A DNA stretch of 64,000 bases from Alphaproteobacteria bacterium (GTDB lineage: Bacteria > Pseudomonadota > Alphaproteobacteria > Rhodobacterales > Rhodobacteraceae). The notes below the pieces were generated by a model, which saw only the letters and a program-made list of their open reading frames with translations, had not been told where the DNA came from and searched no databases. How positions within the stretch are numbered: position 1 is the first letter of the stretch; each line of letters begins with the position of its first letter. Position numbers and translations under genes: made by a program. Of this stretch, positions 49,961 through 57,988 are shown in pieces. Where the stretch lies: contig JAUHZO010000003.1 of assembly GCA_030425925.1 (NCBI GenBank), positions 327,391 through 391,390 on the forward strand, read 5' to 3'.

Positions 49961-51504
49961 CAGGGCCACCCGGCGGCACGGCGCAGGATCTGCGCCGGAT
50001 CGCCCGCCTCGCCCGCCCAGGCCACGTAGTGGTCGGGGCGGACGAGGACGCAGGATGCCTCCAGCCGCGCCGCGCCGTCCGGCCCCAGCGGCAGGACCTG
50101 CAGGGGCAGGTCAAGCGCCCGGGCGGCCTCGGTAAATCCGCTGTCCGCGCCATCTGCCGCCAGCAGGGTGAACCCGTCACCAAGGACGTCATAGACTCCG
50201 CGCCCGTCCGCCAGCGGCGCGGGCGACAGGTGGTGGCCGGCGCGCGCGCGGAACTGGTGATCGCCCACCGCCGACGGCGCGCCACGCCCGCCGATGATGG
50301 GCGAGCCTTCGTAATTGGGTTCGAACCGGTTCACCTCGGCATCGTCGGGATGGCGGGTGTACCAGCGATCGGCGAAATCCGCGTCCTCGGGGTGATGCGC
50401 GGCGAGGAAGGCGCGGTCTTCCTCGATGTAGTTCTCGATGAAATCCCGCGCGGTGGAGGCAAAGACCGGCTGGCGTTCCGACGAATAGCTCGCCAGCAGC
50501 CCCGGCCCGCCCCAGCCATGCCGCACCGCCGCCAGCTTCCACGCGAGGTTGCGCGCGTCCTCGAACCCGGTGTTGATCCCGTAACCGCCGTAAGGCGGAT
50601 GCGAATGCGCGGCGTCCCCCGCGATGAAGGCGCGCCCCGCCTGGTAGGTTTCGGCCACCGACACGCGCAGGTCCCAGAAGCCCAGGTAATCCACCTCGAA
50701 CGCGAAATCCTGCCCCACCGCGCGGGTCAGGATCGCCTTTGGATCCACCGTCTCGGCGGTGCTGTCCAGCGGCACCGGCGCGTGGAAGAAGAACGAAAGC
50801 CCATGATCGACGCGCCCGAAGAATTGCCAGTAGCCTTCGAAATCGGGATGCAGGACGCAAAAGAACGCCTTGCCCGGATAGCGCTCCAGCAGGGCGTGCA
50901 GTTCTTCGGAGCGAAAGACCATCAGGCACATCAGCTTGTTGTGGTCCGACAACCGTTCGGGGATCTGCGCCGCAGCGCGCACCATCGACCGGCTGCCATC
51001 GCAGCCCACCACATAGGCCCCGCGCAGCGTTTTCCGTCCGTCGCCCTTGCGCTTTTCGATCTCCAGCGTCACACCGTCGGCGTCCTGTGTCAGCCCGGTG
51101 CCCTGCCAGCCATAGAAGATGTCGATCCCGTCCAGTTGTGTGGCCCGCGCGCGCAGCACACGCTCGGTGGCGTATTGCGGCAGACGGGCATTGGCGCAGG
51201 CGTAGTAATCCTTGACCGCCGCCCGGGTGAGCCAGTCGTAATGGTAGTCCGTCAAGAGCGTGCCATAGGCCGTCATGCCGCCGATACCCGCGCCGGGTGG
51301 CATGGGATGGGCGGTGCGCATCTCGGCCTCGCAACCCCAGGCGCGGCAATGTTCCAGGCTGCGCTGGGTCAGGTTCTGGCCCTTGGGCACCAGTTGCGGT
51401 TCGGGATAGCGTTCGACCAGCGCCACCCGAAGCCCGCGCTGCGCGCAGTCGATGGCCAGCCCCGTGCCGACCGGACCGCCGCCGTTCAGGATCACGTCGT
51501 ACAT
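49960..51504 (-). CDS. FAD-dependent monooxygenase (class A aromatic hydroxylase family, PheA/TfdB-like)
   Basis: The 514-residue protein starts MYDVILNGGGPVGTGLAIDC, a GxGxxG-type FAD motif, with a GGAGGGG ribosome site four bases before that ATG; an upstream ATG at 51519 is possible. 'VVGCDGSRSMVR' is the DG motif, and 'FIAGDAAHSHPPYGGYGINT' is the GD motif that binds the flavin ribityl. A thioredoxin-like C-terminal region follows. The enzymes hydroxylate phenolic or other activated rings with NAD(P)H and oxygen. It is coupled to the SDR downstream and to the IclR regulator upstream, inside the TAXI-TRAP operon. Confidence 0.88.
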   Translation of the reverse strand: MYDVILNGGGPVGTGLAIDCAQRGLRVALVERYPEPQLVPKGQNLTQRSLEHCRAWGCEAEMRTAHPMPPGAGIGGMTAYGTLLTDYHYDWLTRAAVKDYYACANARLPQYATERVLRARATQLDGIDIFYGWQGTGLTQDADGVTLEIEKRKGDGRKTLRGAYVVGCDGSRSMVRAAAQIPERLSDHNKLMCLMVFRSEELHALLERYPGKAFFCVLHPDFEGYWQFFGRVDHGLSFFFHAPVPLDSTAETVDPKAILTRAVGQDFAFEVDYLGFWDLRVSVAETYQAGRAFIAGDAAHSHPPYGGYGINTGFEDARNLAWKLAAVRHGWGGPGLLASYSSERQPVFASTARDFIENYIEEDRAFLAAHHPEDADFADRWYTRHPDDAEVNRFEPNYEGSPIIGGRGAPSAVGDHQFRARAGHHLSPAPLADGRGVYDVLGDGFTLLAADGADSGFTEAARALDLPLQVLPLGPDGAARLEASCVLVRPDHYVAWAGEAGDPAQILRRAAGWP

Positions 51505-51515
51505 CTGCCCCTCCG

Positions 51516-52277
51516 TCATGCGCTTTGCCGCGCCGTCCCGCAGCCCAGCACCTCGCTTGTTTCTTGTGCGGCGCGTTTGACCGCCGTTTCCAGTCGCGCC
51601 AGCGTTGCGGGATCGACGCCGGTTTCCTCGACCGTCAGGCAGACCGCCGCCACCGGCTCGGGCCCGCCGTCAAAGACCGGTGCTGCAATGCCCACCACGT
51701 CCGGCGTCACCTCGCCATAGGCCACCGCGACACCGTCGCGCCGGACTCGGCGCAGGGTGGCGCGGATTTCTTCCACCGTTTCGCCGCTGCCCGCGCGGGC
51801 GAACTCGGCCAGGTTCTCGCCGCCGATGGCCTCCTGTTCGCGCTTGGGCAGGTAGGCCAGGATCGCCCGGCTGATCGCGCCGCGCGCCAGCGGCATGGGC
51901 CGCCCGCGCGGATAGCTGGAGCGCGGTGCCAGGGTCGAGACCTCGGACGCCACGCAGAGCAGCTTGCGCCCGTACCAGCGCACCAGAAAGGCGGTGCCCG
52001 GATGTATGGCGGCCAGCGTTTTCAGGGGATCGCGCCCGGCGGCCACCACCGGATCGGCCCGCTGCATCAGGTAGTCGAGTTCGGTCACGCGTGGCCCCAG
52101 GGTAAAGCCCGCCCCGTGGACCGACGCGATCAAACCCGCCGATTTCAGCGTCTTGAGATAGCGGTAGAGCGTGGGGCGGGCAAAGCCCGTCTCGGCCATC
52201 ATCTCCTCGGCGGTCCATTCGGGCCGCGCCTCGGAAAAGAGGTCGAGCAGGGTCAGCAAACGGTCGGCAGAGTTCAT
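51516..52277 (-). CDS. IclR-family regulator
   Basis: The 253-residue protein has an N-terminal winged helix (about 3-62, 'MMAETGFARPTLYRYLKTLK') and the IclR effector-binding domain (about 75-245, 'HPGTAFLVRWYGRKLLCVAS', 'YPRGRPMPLARGAISRAILA', 'GEVTPDVVGIAAPVFDGG'). It overlaps the TRAP permease gene by four bases upstream and ends close to the monooxygenase start. An IclR regulator inside the operon suggests self-control by an aromatic or related acid. The likely binding region is the space between 55160 and 55298. Confidence 0.9.
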   Translation of the reverse strand: MNSADRLLTLLDLFSEARPEWTAEEMMAETGFARPTLYRYLKTLKSAGLIASVHGAGFTLGPRVTELDYLMQRADPVVAAGRDPLKTLAAIHPGTAFLVRWYGRKLLCVASEVSTLAPRSSYPRGRPMPLARGAISRAILAYLPKREQEAIGGENLAEFARAGSGETVEEIRATLRRVRRDGVAVAYGEVTPDVVGIAAPVFDGGPEPVAAVCLTVEETGVDPATLARLETAVKRAAQETSEVLGCGTARQSA

Positions 52278-54208
52278 GCCGGCACCTCCCGCCCGCGCGC
52301 GGCCTCGACCGCCATCAGCCCCAGGCCCAGCACGACGCCGGCAAGGTCGCTGTAGACCGCACCGGGGAACGCGCCCGCCGGCACCAGCGCCATGATCCCG
52401 GTCAGGACAAAGCCCGCCCGCATGACAGGTGACAGCGGCCCGCGGAAGAACCCGGCCAGCGCGGCCGAGATCAGCCAGACACCGATCCCCGCCGTCGCCA
52501 CGGCGAGCGCGATCTCGCCCGTGCCGCCGATCAGGATCAGCGTGGGCGAAAAGACAAACAGCACCGGGATCACGTAGGCCGACCAGCCGAACCGCATCGC
52601 CGCCCAGCCCGTCGCCATGGACGGGGCCTGCGCAATGGAGGCCGCGGCAAAGGCGGCTAGCGCGATGGGCGGCGTGATCATGGACATCATGCCAAAGTAC
52701 AGCACGTAAAGATGCGCCGCGATGGGCTCTACCCCCAGCTGGATCAGCGCGGGCGCGACCAGCGCGGCAAGCAGAACATAGACGCCCAGGGTTGGCAGGC
52801 CCATGCCCAGAATGATGCACACCAGCGCCGACAGCGCCAGCAGCAGCACCAGCGACCCGCCGCCCACCTGCACCAGCAGGTAGGTCAGGTTGAAGCTGAG
52901 CCCGGTGATGTTCAGCACCCCGATCACAAAGCCGGAGGCGGCCGAGATCAGGATGATCTCGATCACGTTGTGGCCCGTCCTGGACAGCGCGCCCAGGATG
53001 CGGCCAATCGCGGGCCGCTCTCCGCCATAGCCCAGCGCCAGCCCGGTGCCGATCAGCACCAGCGCGGCCCAGAGCGCCGCGCGCTCTGGCTGGTAGCGTT
53101 GCCAGAACAGCAGGTAGATCAGCACGGCAAAGGCCAGCACGAAATGCAGCCCCCACAGCACCTGCCGCGCGGGCGGGAATCGGTCGCGCGGGATCGCGCG
53201 GATGCCCAGCCGCGCGGCCTCCAGGTCGGCCTGGATGAAGAGCGCGACGTAATAGAGGATCGCGGGCACCAGCGCGGCCAGCACGATCTGCGAATAAGGG
53301 ACGGCCAGGAACTCGGCCATCAGGAAGGCCGCGGCCCCCATCACCGGCGGCATCAGCTGCCCGCCGGTCGAGGCCACGGCCTCGATCGCGCCCGCCTTGT
53401 GTCCGGGATATCCGTCGCGCTTGATCATCGGGATGGTCACGACCCCGGTGCCCACCACGTTCGCCACGGCAGAGCCCGAGATCGAGCCGAAGAGCCCCGA
53501 GGCCAGCACCGCGATCTTCATCGACCCGCCGCGAAACCGCCCCATGGCCAGCATCGCCGCGTCGGTGAAGAACCGCGTGCCGCCGGTGATCTCCAGCAGC
53601 ACGCCGAACAGGATGAAGCCCACCACCACCGTGGCGGCCACGGAAATCGGCAGGCCCAGGATGCCGTTCGAATCGACCGCCATGTAGCCGGTCAGCAGCT
53701 GCCAGTTCTGCGCGCGCCCCTGCAGGCGGCCGGGCAGGGCGTCTCCGAAGAGCGCATAAAGCAGGAAGACCGAGATGATGATGACCAGCGCCCAGCCGGT
53801 CGCGCGACGCAGCGCCTCAAGCGTCAGGATCACCACGGCAAGGCCCGGGATCCACAACTCGGCCGGTTTGGCAAAGATCATCAGGATCAGCGCGGGGTAG
53901 CGCACCGCGATATAACCCATCGCCGCCAGCGCCAGCGCGGCCAGCGCCAGATCCCAGACCGGGACCACCGTCCGTTCGGACCGGCGGCGCGCGGGAAGGG
54001 TCAGAAAGGCCACTGCCAGCACCAGCCCGTGCATCGCGGCGTAGAATTGCTGCGGGTAGAGGTTCAGACCCAGCTGGCGCTGGAACGACAGCGCCCAGCC
54101 GATGGCCAGCAGCGTGACAATTGCCGCCAGCGCATCCGCCAGCGGGCGTGTCACGCGTGTGGAGAGGCCGAACCCGGCCCCTCCGGTATGCTCCCGCAAC
54201 TTCGCCAA
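52274..54208 (-). CDS. TRAP transporter fused permease (TAXI type, DctQM fusion)
   Basis: The 644-residue protein is a fused TRAP permease of the 4TM/12TM type that works with TAXI binding proteins. An N-terminal DctQ-like part with four helices (about 20-150) is followed by a DctM-like part ('LFGSISGSAVANVVGTGVVT', 'VASTGGQLMPPVMGAAAFLM', 'LGMGLPTLGVYVLLAALVAP') and extra helices at the end. The start is three bases after the TAXI protein gene. It brings an organic acid into the cell for the oxygenase and SDR downstream; the substrate is not identified. Confidence 0.92.
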   Translation of the reverse strand: MAKLREHTGGAGFGLSTRVTRPLADALAAIVTLLAIGWALSFQRQLGLNLYPQQFYAAMHGLVLAVAFLTLPARRRSERTVVPVWDLALAALALAAMGYIAVRYPALILMIFAKPAELWIPGLAVVILTLEALRRATGWALVIIISVFLLYALFGDALPGRLQGRAQNWQLLTGYMAVDSNGILGLPISVAATVVVGFILFGVLLEITGGTRFFTDAAMLAMGRFRGGSMKIAVLASGLFGSISGSAVANVVGTGVVTIPMIKRDGYPGHKAGAIEAVASTGGQLMPPVMGAAAFLMAEFLAVPYSQIVLAALVPAILYYVALFIQADLEAARLGIRAIPRDRFPPARQVLWGLHFVLAFAVLIYLLFWQRYQPERAALWAALVLIGTGLALGYGGERPAIGRILGALSRTGHNVIEIILISAASGFVIGVLNITGLSFNLTYLLVQVGGGSLVLLLALSALVCIILGMGLPTLGVYVLLAALVAPALIQLGVEPIAAHLYVLYFGMMSMITPPIALAAFAAASIAQAPSMATGWAAMRFGWSAYVIPVLFVFSPTLILIGGTGEIALAVATAGIGVWLISAALAGFFRGPLSPVMRAGFVLTGIMALVPAGAFPGAVYSDLAGVVLGLGLMAVEAARGREVPA

Positions 54209-54211
54209 GGC

Positions 54212-55159
54212 TCAGTTCAGCCCGGCTTCTTCGAAGAAGCGCAGCGCGCCCGGATGGAACTCGGCGATGCCGGGATCGCCCTTCATGTTCTCGGGCCGGA
54301 AAGCGCGCATCGGCGGAAAGGTCTCGCCCATCACGGAGGCGTTTTCATACATCGCCTTCGCCATCTGGTAGACGGCCTCTTCGGGCGCGTTGGCATGGGT
54401 AAAGATCACCTGCGGGAAGGCGATGTAGATGGTGTCTTCCAGAACGCCGGGCATCGCGCCGGTCTTCAGTTCCATGAAGAACGCGGTGGGCCAGTGTTCC
54501 CGTGCTGCCGCCAGGGCCTCGTCCGAAGGATCGTCGACGCCCAGCGCGCGCAGACCGCCCACCGCGGCATCCGCCTCGCGCACCTTGCCCGCGCCATGGG
54601 CAAAGATGAAGCCGACCGTATCACCCGCCATGAACGCATCCGCGCCCGCCACGACCGAAGCGACCGAAACCTGTTCGACATCGTCACGCGTCATGCCTGC
54701 GGTGGCGTAGAAGGCCGCAAGTTGCGGCAGGATGGTGTTCTGCGCGGTGTAGCCATCGGTCATCGGCAAGCCGCGCAGGTCCGCCACGCTCTGGATATCG
54801 CTGTCGGCGCGGACAAAGATCGCCTCTACCAGCGGCTGCAGATGCGCAACGACGCGCAGGTTCTCGTTGGTGACGCCGTTCCACCAGGCTTCGCCGGTGA
54901 TGGCATAGTTGACCTCTTGCAGGTTCGCGACGCCGAACTCGATCCCGCCCGCGTTCACGAAAGGGATGAACTGGTTCGGGCTGGTCGCCGGCTGAATCGT
55001 GGTGTTCAGCCCGCCCGCATTCGCGGCATTGGCCACGGCGGTGCCGATATTGTGGAACAGCGAACCTGGGTTCGAGGTGGCGATACCCACGTTCTGCGCG
55101 CTGGCAGGCGCGGCAAGAACGGCCAGCGAAAGCGCGGCCGCGGTGATGAAGTGCTTCAT
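54212..55159 (-). CDS. TAXI-family TRAP substrate-binding protein
   Basis: The 315-residue protein has a signal peptide (MKHFITAAALSLAVLAAPAS, then AQ) and the TAXI fold, with 'VGIATSNPGSLFHNIGTAVA' near the start and 'RFFEEAGLN' at the end. The 'YAITGEAWWNGVTNENLRVV' region lines the ligand cleft. The ATG at 55159 has a GGGAGGA ribosome site. It is the first gene of a five-gene minus-strand operon (binding protein, permease, IclR, monooxygenase, SDR) and is divergent from the ThDP enzyme gene. Confidence 0.88.
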   Translation of the reverse strand: MKHFITAAALSLAVLAAPASAQNVGIATSNPGSLFHNIGTAVANAANAGGLNTTIQPATSPNQFIPFVNAGGIEFGVANLQEVNYAITGEAWWNGVTNENLRVVAHLQPLVEAIFVRADSDIQSVADLRGLPMTDGYTAQNTILPQLAAFYATAGMTRDDVEQVSVASVVAGADAFMAGDTVGFIFAHGAGKVREADAAVGGLRALGVDDPSDEALAAAREHWPTAFFMELKTGAMPGVLEDTIYIAFPQVIFTHANAPEEAVYQMAKAMYENASVMGETFPPMRAFRPENMKGDPGIAEFHPGALRFFEEAGLN

Positions 55160-55239
55160 GATGTCCTCCCTAGGATCGTTCCGCATCTACGGCGAAATTC
55201 GACGAAAATCCCAAATTGTGAGATTCCGACTCAAGATAC

Positions 55240-55268
55240 TTGTGATTTCCCTTTGAGCAAGACTTAAT
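55240..55268 (+). promoter_or_regulatory. Candidate sigma-70 promoter for the ThDP enzyme gene
   Basis: TTGTGA (55240-55245) and CTTAAT (55263-55268) are 17 bases apart, each matching four of six consensus positions, and lie 31 bases before the ATG at 55299. The region between the divergent genes is visibly AT-richer than its surroundings. The call rests on this match alone. Confidence 0.4.
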
Positions 55269-55298
55269 GTCGCGGCACGCATCGCGAGGGAGGCGCAG

Positions 55299-56984
55299 AT
55301 GACGGACCAGGCAAACACAGGTGCCGCGGCGCTGCTGCGCGGGCTGAAACGCTGCGGCGTGTCCTACCTCTTTGCCAATGCCGGCACGGACTTCCCACCG
55401 GTGATCGAGGCGCTGGCCGCGGATATGGACGCCGCGCCGACGGCGCTGACAATCCCGCATGAATCGGTAGCCGTTGGCATGGCGCACGGGGCCTATCTGG
55501 TCACGGGCCAGCCGCAGGCGGTCATGGTGCATGTGAACGTGGGCCTCGCCAATGCGGTGATGGGGGTGATCAACGCGGCGTCGGACAATGTGCCCATGCT
55601 GGTCATGTCGGGCCGTACGCCCATCACCGAAGCCGGGCGCAAGGGCTGCCGGATGACGCCCATCCAGTACGGGCAGGAGATGTACGACCAGGCCTCGCTG
55701 GTGCGCGACCTCGTCAAGTATACCTACGAAATGCGCTATCCCGAACAGGGCGGGCCGCTTGTCGAACGCGCGCTGACGCTGGCGCGCAGCGCACCCTGCG
55801 GGCCGGTGTACCTGTCGCTGCCCAAGGAGCCGCTGTCCGAACCGGTGCCAGAGGGGCTGCCCCTGCGCGAGGCGTCCCCCGTGCCCGCCTCCGCCGCCAT
55901 GCCGGACCCGGACGCCATCGCGACCGCCGCGTCCTGGCTGGCCGAGGCCGAACGGCCCGTTCTGCTGTGCCAGCGCGGCGACACGGCAGGACGGCTTGCG
56001 CCGGTCCTGTCGGTCTTCGCACGCAACCACGGCGTCGCGGTGCACGAGCCGTTCAGCATCCGCAACGTCCTGCCTTCGACCGATCCGATGCTGCAGGGCT
56101 ACGGGCCTGCCGCGCCGAAGGACGCCGACCTGGTGATCGCGCTTGACGCCGACACGCCCTGGATCGAGGCGCTGCACGCGCCGGGGGCCGGTGCCCGCGT
56201 CATCCATATCGGCCCGGACCCGCATTTCGCCCGCATGCCGGTGCGCGGCTACCAGACCGATCTGGCGATCACCGCCTGCCCGGCCGCGGCGCTGGAGGCG
56301 CTGAGCATGGCCGCGCCGTCGGGCCAGGCCGCGGCGCGCGGGGCGGCGCTGGCCGAGGCCAGCGCAGCGCGGCGCGACAAGGCGCGCGCAAAGGCCGAGG
56401 CGGGGGCGACAAAGCCCATGTCCGCCGAATGGATCAGCCTCTGCGTCTCGCGCATCATGGACGAGGACGCGGTGGCCTTTTCCGAACTGGGTCTGCTCCC
56501 CGGCTTCATGGACCTGAAAGGGCAGAATCGCCATTTCAACAACGTCCATGCCGGCGGGCTGGGCTGGGCGCTGCCCGCAGCCCTCGGCGCGCAGCTGATG
56601 CGGCCCGGCAAGCTGACCATCGCCTGTTGCGGCGACGGGTCGTACATGTTCGCCAACCCGCCCGCCTGCCACCAGGTGGCCGAGGCGCTGGGGCTGCCGA
56701 TCCTCACCATCATCAAGAACAACGGTCTCTGGAACGCCGTGCGCCGCTCTGTCGTGTCGGGCTACCCCGACGGGGCGGCGGCGCGCGCCAATGCCGTGCC
56801 GCTGACCGACCTGACACCGCTGCCGGACTTCACGCTGCTGGCGCAAGCCTCGCGCGGCCACGCGGAACGGGTCGAGGACGGCGCGGACCTGCCCGCCGCG
56901 CTCGACCGCGCGTTGCACGCGATCCGCACCGAACGGCGCCCTGCGCTGATCGACTGCGTGACCGAGGTGTCGGACAGCCATTGA
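55299..56984 (+). CDS. Thiamine-diphosphate-dependent enzyme (benzoylformate decarboxylase / acetolactate synthase superfamily)
   Basis: The 561-residue protein has the three-domain POX layout: pyrimidine-binding domain with glutamate E55 ('TIPHESVAVGMAHGAYL'), a central domain, and a ThDP-magnesium motif from G445 ('CCGDGSYMFANPP' to 'ILTIIKNNGLWN'). Annotators often call such proteins acetolactate-synthase-like. No FAD-site or small subunit suggests a true AHAS, and 'NAVRRSVVSGYPDGAAARAN' fits a decarboxylase or lyase acting on a 2-oxoacid. It diverges from the TAXI operon and overlaps a permease gene by one base. The substrate is unknown; benzoylformate or a phenylpyruvate-like acid is a guess. 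Confidence 0.86.
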   Translation: MTDQANTGAAALLRGLKRCGVSYLFANAGTDFPPVIEALAADMDAAPTALTIPHESVAVGMAHGAYLVTGQPQAVMVHVNVGLANAVMGVINAASDNVPMLVMSGRTPITEAGRKGCRMTPIQYGQEMYDQASLVRDLVKYTYEMRYPEQGGPLVERALTLARSAPCGPVYLSLPKEPLSEPVPEGLPLREASPVPASAAMPDPDAIATAASWLAEAERPVLLCQRGDTAGRLAPVLSVFARNHGVAVHEPFSIRNVLPSTDPMLQGYGPAAPKDADLVIALDADTPWIEALHAPGAGARVIHIGPDPHFARMPVRGYQTDLAITACPAAALEALSMAAPSGQAAARGAALAEASAARRDKARAKAEAGATKPMSAEWISLCVSRIMDEDAVAFSELGLLPGFMDLKGQNRHFNNVHAGGLGWALPAALGAQLMRPGKLTIACCGDGSYMFANPPACHQVAEALGLPILTIIKNNGLWNAVRRSVVSGYPDGAAARANAVPLTDLTPLPDFTLLAQASRGHAERVEDGADLPAALDRALHAIRTERRPALIDCVTEVSDSH

Positions 56985-57724
56985 TGGACCCCCAGACCCT
57001 GACGATCTGCGCCGCCACGCTTCTTCTCGGCGGCATCCTCAAGGGCGCGACCGGCGCGGGCAGCCCGGTGGTGGGCGTGCCTGTGTTGGCGATCTTCTTC
57101 GGCGTGCCCTTTGCCGTGTCAGTCTTTGTGGTGCCGAACCTGCTGAGCAATCTCTGGCAGGGTTACCGCTACCGCGCGCATCTGCCACAGGGCCGCTTTG
57201 CCATGCAGTTTGCCCTGGCCGGGGCCTGTGGCGCCGGGATCGGATCGGTGATGCTGGCCAACCTGCCGTCCGAACCGCTGATGCTGGTCGTGGCGCTGGC
57301 GGTGCTGGCCTATATCTCCTTTCGCCTGCTGCGCCCGGGCTGGCAGCTGAACACCGCGATGGCCGGGCGCGTGGTGCTGCCGGTGGGTGCCCTGGCCGGA
57401 GTGCTGCAGGGGGCAGGCGGCATCTCGGCCCCGGTTTCGGTCACCTTCCTGAACGCGCTCCGGCTGGAGCGGCCGGTCTTTATCGTGACCATCTCGATCT
57501 TCTTCTCCACCATGTCGGTGGTGCAGATCCCCGTGCTGTTCGGCTACGGAATCCTGACGACCGAGCGCTTTGCCCTGGGCGTTCTGGCGATGCTGCCCCT
57601 GCTGGCGGGCATGCCCATCGGCGAATGGCTGGCGCGCCGTATCGACCGCGACAGCTTTGACCGGATCATCCTGGCCCTGCTGTTCGTCATCGCGCTGCGG
57701 CTGGTCTGGTCCGCGGTCGCCTGA
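56984..57724 (+). CDS. TauE/SafE (TSUP) family permease
   Basis: The 246-residue protein has about eight helices and the TSUP pattern 'LLLGGILKGATGAGSPVVGV' in the first helix and 'GALAGVLQGAGGISAPVSVT' in the second half. These permeases move sulfite, sulfoacetate or other anions, usually outward. It is coupled by a one-base TGATG overlap with the ThDP enzyme. If that enzyme released a sulfonated or carboxylated product, this could export it, which is inference. Confidence 0.87.
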   Translation: MDPQTLTICAATLLLGGILKGATGAGSPVVGVPVLAIFFGVPFAVSVFVVPNLLSNLWQGYRYRAHLPQGRFAMQFALAGACGAGIGSVMLANLPSEPLMLVVALAVLAYISFRLLRPGWQLNTAMAGRVVLPVGALAGVLQGAGGISAPVSVTFLNALRLERPVFIVTISIFFSTMSVVQIPVLFGYGILTTERFALGVLAMLPLLAGMPIGEWLARRIDRDSFDRIILALLFVIALRLVWSAVA

Positions 57725-57740
57725 CGCCGCGCGCGCCGCA

Positions 57741-57983
57741 TCAGCCGCCCTTCAGCCGCTGCATCAGGAACAGTTCAGCATCGGGGGCGATTTCGGCGTG
57801 GCGGTTGGGGATCATTTCGCCGTCGATGACAACCGAAACGCCCCCCCTGAGGATGGGGTCAAGGCCCGGATGGGCCTTGACGAGGTTGTCGAGCGCTTCG
57901 GCGACGGTTGCCCCGGGGACCTCGACCGCGCGGGCCCCGTCGGTAAAACGGGTCAGGCTGGACCAGAGCTGCACCGTCGCCAT
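57741..57983 (-). CDS. MoaD/ThiS-like sulfur-carrier protein
   Basis: The 80-residue protein has the ubiquitin-like beta-grasp pattern and ends 'LFLMQRLKGG', with the terminal double glycine that is adenylated and thiolated in sulfur carriers. 'VEVPGATVAEALDNLVKAHP' is the usual MoaD helix region. It lies five bases after the molybdoenzyme large-subunit gene in the same operon. It could supply sulfur for molybdopterin or for the enzyme-specific terminal sulfur of the cofactor. A true MoaD needs MoaE, which is not here. Confidence 0.82.
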   Translation of the reverse strand: MATVQLWSSLTRFTDGARAVEVPGATVAEALDNLVKAHPGLDPILRGGVSVVIDGEMIPNRHAEIAPDAELFLMQRLKGG

Positions 57984-57988
57984 GCCGG

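Noticed and set aside
52712..55267. Very long plus-strand open frame opposite the TAXI-TRAP genes
   Set aside because: It is antisense to two clear transporter genes, is rich in His/Arg/Gln as expected for a GC-rich shadow frame, and has no domain or ribosome site.
55299..56984. Acetolactate synthase large subunit for branched-chain amino acid synthesis
   Set aside because: No small subunit gene follows, the neighbours are catabolic, and the sequence looks like the general ThDP decarboxylase/lyase group.
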